Of a stretch of 46,799 nt of DNA, positions 44,440 through 46,799 are shown in pieces. Origin of the DNA: Acidimicrobiia bacterium (GTDB taxonomy: Bacteria > Actinomycetota > Acidimicrobiia > IMCC26256 > PALSA-610). The stretch's first letter is position 1; every line of letters starts with the position of its first letter. Where the stretch lies: positions 1 to 46,799 of the forward strand of contig DATBAK010000035.1 of NCBI GenBank assembly GCA_036271555.1, read 5' to 3'. The position numbers and the translations under genes are program-made. Under the pieces are notes generated by a model. It made no database searches, was not told where the DNA came from, and worked only from the letters and a program-made list of their open reading frames with translations.

Positions 44440-45185
44440 GCTCCGCCAACGGCACCTCGACCGGCACGCCGCTGCTCGAGCTCCGCAACGTCGACGCCGG
44501 CTACGGACCGTTCAAGGCACTGTTCGACGTGAGCTTCGCGATCGCGCCGGGCCGGGTGCTCACGCTGCTCGGCTCCAACGGCTCGGGCAAGACGACGATC
44601 GCGCGGGTGTGTTCCGGTCTCGTGCCACCGACGCGCGGAGAGGTGTTCTTCGACGGCAAGGACATGACGAAGCGGCACGCGTACGAGTACGCGCGTGCGG
44701 GTGTCACGCACGCACCCGAAGGCCGTTCGGTGTTCGCGTCGCTCAGCGTCGAGGAGAACCTCCAGCTCGCGCTCGTGCGCAGCCGTGGCAAGTCGGGCGC
44801 GAGCGAGGCGATCTCCGAGGCGTACACGATGTTCCCGCGACTCGGCGACCGCGCGAAGCAGCTCGCGGGGACGCTGTCGGGTGGCGAGCAGCGCATGCTG
44901 TCGTTGGCACGCGTGCTCGTCGACAAGCCCCGCCTGCTGATCGCCGACGAGCTCTCGCTCGGGCTCGCGCCGATCATCGTCGACGAGGTCTACGCGATGC
45001 TCGGCAAGATCCGCGACGCGGGCACGACCCTCTTGATCGTCGAGCAGCACGTGAGCCACGCGCTCGGCATTGCCGACGACGTCATCGTGCTCATCAAGGG
45101 CGAGGTCTCGTTCCACGGACCGGTCGCCGAGCTCGGCGACCTCTCCGAACGCCTGCTCGCGACCGGCAGCGCGACCGTCTCCTAA
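44436..45185 (+). CDS. livF: Liv-type ABC transporter ATP-binding protein LivF
   Basis: A 249-residue ATPase with LRNVDAGYGPFKALFDVSF, Walker A GSNGSGKT, THAPEGRSVFASLSVEENL (LivF Q-loop), signature LSGGEQRML, Walker B LLIADELSLGLAP and VEQHVSHAL. DEP is replaced by DEL in Walker B, which is usual for LivF. The ATG overlaps the livG stop (ATGA). It is the last gene of the transporter operon; repeat A copy 2 follows. Confidence 0.92.
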   Translation: MSSANGTSTGTPLLELRNVDAGYGPFKALFDVSFAIAPGRVLTLLGSNGSGKTTIARVCSGLVPPTRGEVFFDGKDMTKRHAYEYARAGVTHAPEGRSVFASLSVEENLQLALVRSRGKSGASEAISEAYTMFPRLGDRAKQLAGTLSGGEQRMLSLARVLVDKPRLLIADELSLGLAPIIVDEVYAMLGKIRDAGTTLLIVEQHVSHALGIADDVIVLIKGEVSFHGPVAELGDLSERLLATGSATVS

Positions 45186-45208
45186 CTGGCACGGAGAGTT
45201 CTCACCGG

Positions 45209-45286
45209 AACGGGCGGGTCGCTTTCCGGACCGCCCGACGTGGTGGCTGAGGCGTCAGCAGCGGCGAGCGAAGCGAGTGCGACCAT
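45209..45286 (+). repeat. Dispersed repeat family A, copy 2
   Basis: Matches 37681-37760 over about 80 bases; lies between convergent livF and the TetR gene and abuts the TetR stop. Confidence 0.75.
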
Positions 45287-45942
45287 CAAGTACAGATGGC
45301 GGTGTACGTGACCGAGGCAAGCGTCTCGATCATCGCGTCGCGGTCGACGTGCACCTGGCGCGTCATCGCGTAGTAGAGGAGTCGCTCGATCATCGCGACG
45401 AGCGCGAGCGCGGCGACCTGCGGGTCGAGGGAATCGGAGCCGACCGCGCGGATACGGCGCGCGAGCGCGCCCGCGACATCGGAGATGAGGTCGTCGCCCA
45501 TGCGGCCGAAGTTGCTCTCGCCGATCTCGGCTTCGGTCCACGCGACGATCACCGCCGCGTACTTGTCGTAGAGGTCGGCGAGGCCGGCGACCCACTCGCG
45601 CAGCGCCGGGAGCCCGTCTTCGAGCGGGGGGAGCGCCTCCGCCCGCTCGTGCATCGACGTCGCGACTTCCGCCGTGAGCGCCGCGAACAGGTCTTCCTTG
45701 TTCGCGAAGTAGAGGTAGAAGGTGCCGTGCGAGGTCCGCGCGAGCTTCACGACGTCGTCGACGCGCGCCGCGTGGTAGCCGCGGGTCTCGAACACCTGGA
45801 TGCCGGCGTCGAGGAGCTTCCGGAGGGTGCGCTGACCCCGCGCCCGGAGCTCGCGACCCTGGGCCGGGCGGCCCGCGCGGGGCGACGGATCGTCGTCGGA
45901 GACCGCGCGCCGGCGCGCGCCCGATGCCGCTGCGCGAGCCAT
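45286..45942 (-). CDS. TetR-family transcriptional regulator
   Basis: A 218-residue protein. After a 30-residue basic/Ala-rich N-terminus comes the TetR helix-turn-helix (LRKLLDAGIQVFETRGYHAARVDDVVKLARTSHGTFYLYFANKEDLFAAL), followed by a helical ligand domain with WTEAEIGESNFG. Members next to fatty-acid and sterol genes often respond to acyl-CoA. It is divergent from the hydratase gene. The promoter carries a perfect GACACGCGTGTC palindrome over the -35, so it probably represses itself. Confidence 0.92.
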   Translation of the reverse strand: MARAAASGARRRAVSDDDPSPRAGRPAQGRELRARGQRTLRKLLDAGIQVFETRGYHAARVDDVVKLARTSHGTFYLYFANKEDLFAALTAEVATSMHERAEALPPLEDGLPALREWVAGLADLYDKYAAVIVAWTEAEIGESNFGRMGDDLISDVAGALARRIRAVGSDSLDPQVAALALVAMIERLLYYAMTRQVHVDRDAMIETLASVTYTAICT

Positions 45943-45948
45943 GTGGCC

Positions 45949-45980
45949 ACGCTACGCAAACCCGACACGCGTGTCACGTT
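45949..45980 (-). promoter_or_regulatory. TetR gene promoter with overlapping operator
   Basis: On the minus strand: GTGACA (45977-45972), 17 bases, TAGCGT (45954-45949), 6 bases, ATG 45942. The perfect palindrome GACACGCGTGTC (45964-45975) overlaps the -35 and spacer, and AAC/GTT ends extend it to 22 bases. Confidence 0.68.
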
Positions 45981-46044
45981 CGCGAGACGCGCGCGTGGCG
46001 GACGGGCGTCGATAGCCGGACCTGCGGTCGCGAAGGCACCCGGT

Positions 46045-46066
46045 TACAGTCTGACGCCGCCGTCAG
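46045..46066 (+). promoter_or_regulatory. -10 and TGAC-N6-GTCA operator of the hydratase gene
   Basis: TACAGT (46045-46050) is followed at once by CTGACG-CCGC-CGTCAG (46051-46066), which has the same half-sites and spacing as the TetR promoter site. Confidence 0.5.
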
Positions 46067-46089
46067 CTTCGAGTACCGGGGAGAGCAGC

Positions 46090-46497
46090 GTGAGTGGTTC
46101 CGTGGCCGTGGGCCAGGAGAAGCAGCAGGAGTTCCCGCCCCTCACCCGCACGATGTTCGTCCGCTACGCGGGCGCGTCGGGCGACTTCAACCCGATGCAC
46201 CACGACGACACGATCGCGGCCCAGGTCGGCAACCCGTCGGTCTTCGGCCACGGCATGCTCACCGCCGGCATCCTCGCCCGCGTGGTCAAGGACTGGTTCG
46301 GGCCGACCGCGATGCGCAAGTTCTCGGTCCGCTTCTCGAAGCAGGTGTGGCCCGGCGACGTCCTCACGTCGACCGCGACGATCACCGCGCTCAACCCCGA
46401 CGGTGACGGCGGCACGGTCGACCTCGACCTGCTGGTCAAGAACCAGGACGACGTCTCCGTGCTGAGCGGCACCGCGACCGTCGCGCTCGACAAGTGA
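46090..46497 (+). CDS. MaoC-like (R)-specific enoyl-CoA hydratase
   Basis: A 135-residue single hot-dog protein. GASGDFNPMHHDDTIA contains the hydratase-2 Asp/His pair; VFGHGMLTAGI and FSKQVWPGDVLTSTATI are family landmarks. It adds water to trans-2-enoyl-CoA to give (3R)-hydroxyacyl-CoA. The GTG at 46090 has GGGGAGAG five bases upstream. The stop overlaps the next start (GTGA), pairing it with a dehydrogenase of the matching stereochemistry. Confidence 0.88.
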   Translation: MSGSVAVGQEKQQEFPPLTRTMFVRYAGASGDFNPMHHDDTIAAQVGNPSVFGHGMLTAGILARVVKDWFGPTAMRKFSVRFSKQVWPGDVLTSTATITALNPDGDGGTVDLDLLVKNQDDVSVLSGTATVALDK

Positions 46498-46799
46498 GCC
46501 TCCTCGACGGGCGCGTCGCCATCGTCACCGGTTCCGGTCGCGGCATCGGCCGCGAGTTCGCGCTGTGCCTCGCGTCGGAGGGTGCGAGCGTCGTCGTCAA
46601 CGACGTCGGCGTCTCCCTCGACGGGCAGGGTGGCGACGAGGACCCGGCCGCCAACGTCGTGCGCGAGATCGAGGCCGCCGGCGGCAAGGCCGTCGCCAAC
46701 TACGACTCGGTCTCCGACTTCGAAGGCGCCAAGCGCCTGATCGACACCGCGGTCAGCTCGTTCGGCCAGCTCGACATCCTCGTCAACAACGCCGGCATC
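46494..46799 (+). CDS. SDR dehydrogenase resembling peroxisomal multifunctional enzyme type 2, 3' end outside window
   Basis: 102 codons are visible and the frame runs off the end. The NAD motif is TGSGRGIGRE and NNAGI ends the window; the catalytic YxxxK lies outside. VVVNDVGVSLDGQGGDEDPA with AAGGKAVANYDSVSDFEGAK is the pattern of the (3R)-hydroxyacyl-CoA dehydrogenase part of MFE-2/HSD17B4. Coupled to the MaoC hydratase by GTGA, it would oxidise the (3R)-hydroxyacyl-CoA made there. Confidence 0.85.
   Translation, partial: MSLLDGRVAIVTGSGRGIGREFALCLASEGASVVVNDVGVSLDGQGGDEDPAANVVREIEAAGGKAVANYDSVSDFEGAKRLIDTAVSSFGQLDILVNNAGI

Overview
The window is very GC-rich DNA, densely packed with genes and with almost no long gaps; no stretch over 300 bases lacks a gene. 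Its content (CarD, EttA, a wax ester synthase/DGAT-type acyltransferase, MshB/Mca-like deacetylases, Eis-like acetyltransferase, many GTG starts, secreted proteins with GYWL-DGG-FAFG repeats) points to an actinobacterium, most likely of the Acidimicrobiia. That placement is an inference from gene families, not a search result. I saw no rRNA, tRNA, CRISPR array, IS element or phage gene.

Left part (1-13 kb): the end of a large secreted PKD-repeat protein; a secreted CAP-domain protein with beta-propeller-like repeats; an ArsR-type regulator translationally coupled to an SRPBCC protein; a Baeyer-Villiger-type flavin monooxygenase; a phytanoyl-CoA-dioxygenase-like enzyme with a second repeat protein; a GMC oxidoreductase with a four-cysteine cluster; a 36-residue lysine-rich protein; a tyrosine phosphatase and a dienelactone hydrolase.

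Middle (13-30 kb): an epimerase-like protein, a DUF2087 regulator, a PIG-L deacetylase, an ECF sigma factor coupled to a 76-residue membrane protein, a copper amine oxidase with an NTF2-like partner, a six-repeat secreted protein, a PAS-GGDEF cyclase, carD, a membrane-tethered GH43 protein coupled to a coiled-coil paralogue of its own N-terminus, a second dienelactone hydrolase, an Eis-like acetyltransferase, and a XylF-like sugar ABC transporter.

Right part (30-46.8 kb): an MFS exporter, a DUF885 peptidase-like protein, ettA, a small lipoprotein divergent from an ArfB-like release factor, an ion-channel-like protein, a membrane lipase divergent from a wax ester synthase/DGAT-like enzyme, a second PIG-L deacetylase, and a coherent cluster: a five-function Liv-type ABC transporter on four genes (permeases fused), a TetR regulator, a MaoC-like hydratase and a dehydrogenase of the peroxisomal multifunctional-enzyme type.

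The two most useful non-coding observations are (i) a shared TGAC-N6-GTCA palindrome in front of the TetR gene, the Liv operon and the hydratase-dehydrogenase pair (and also before the sugar transporter), which predicts one regulon, and (ii) a recurring TANNNT hexamer 6-7 bases before start codons that lack a ribosome binding site, which predicts leaderless transcripts. Two families of short dispersed intergenic repeats are also present, one of which encodes the tail of the MFS protein.
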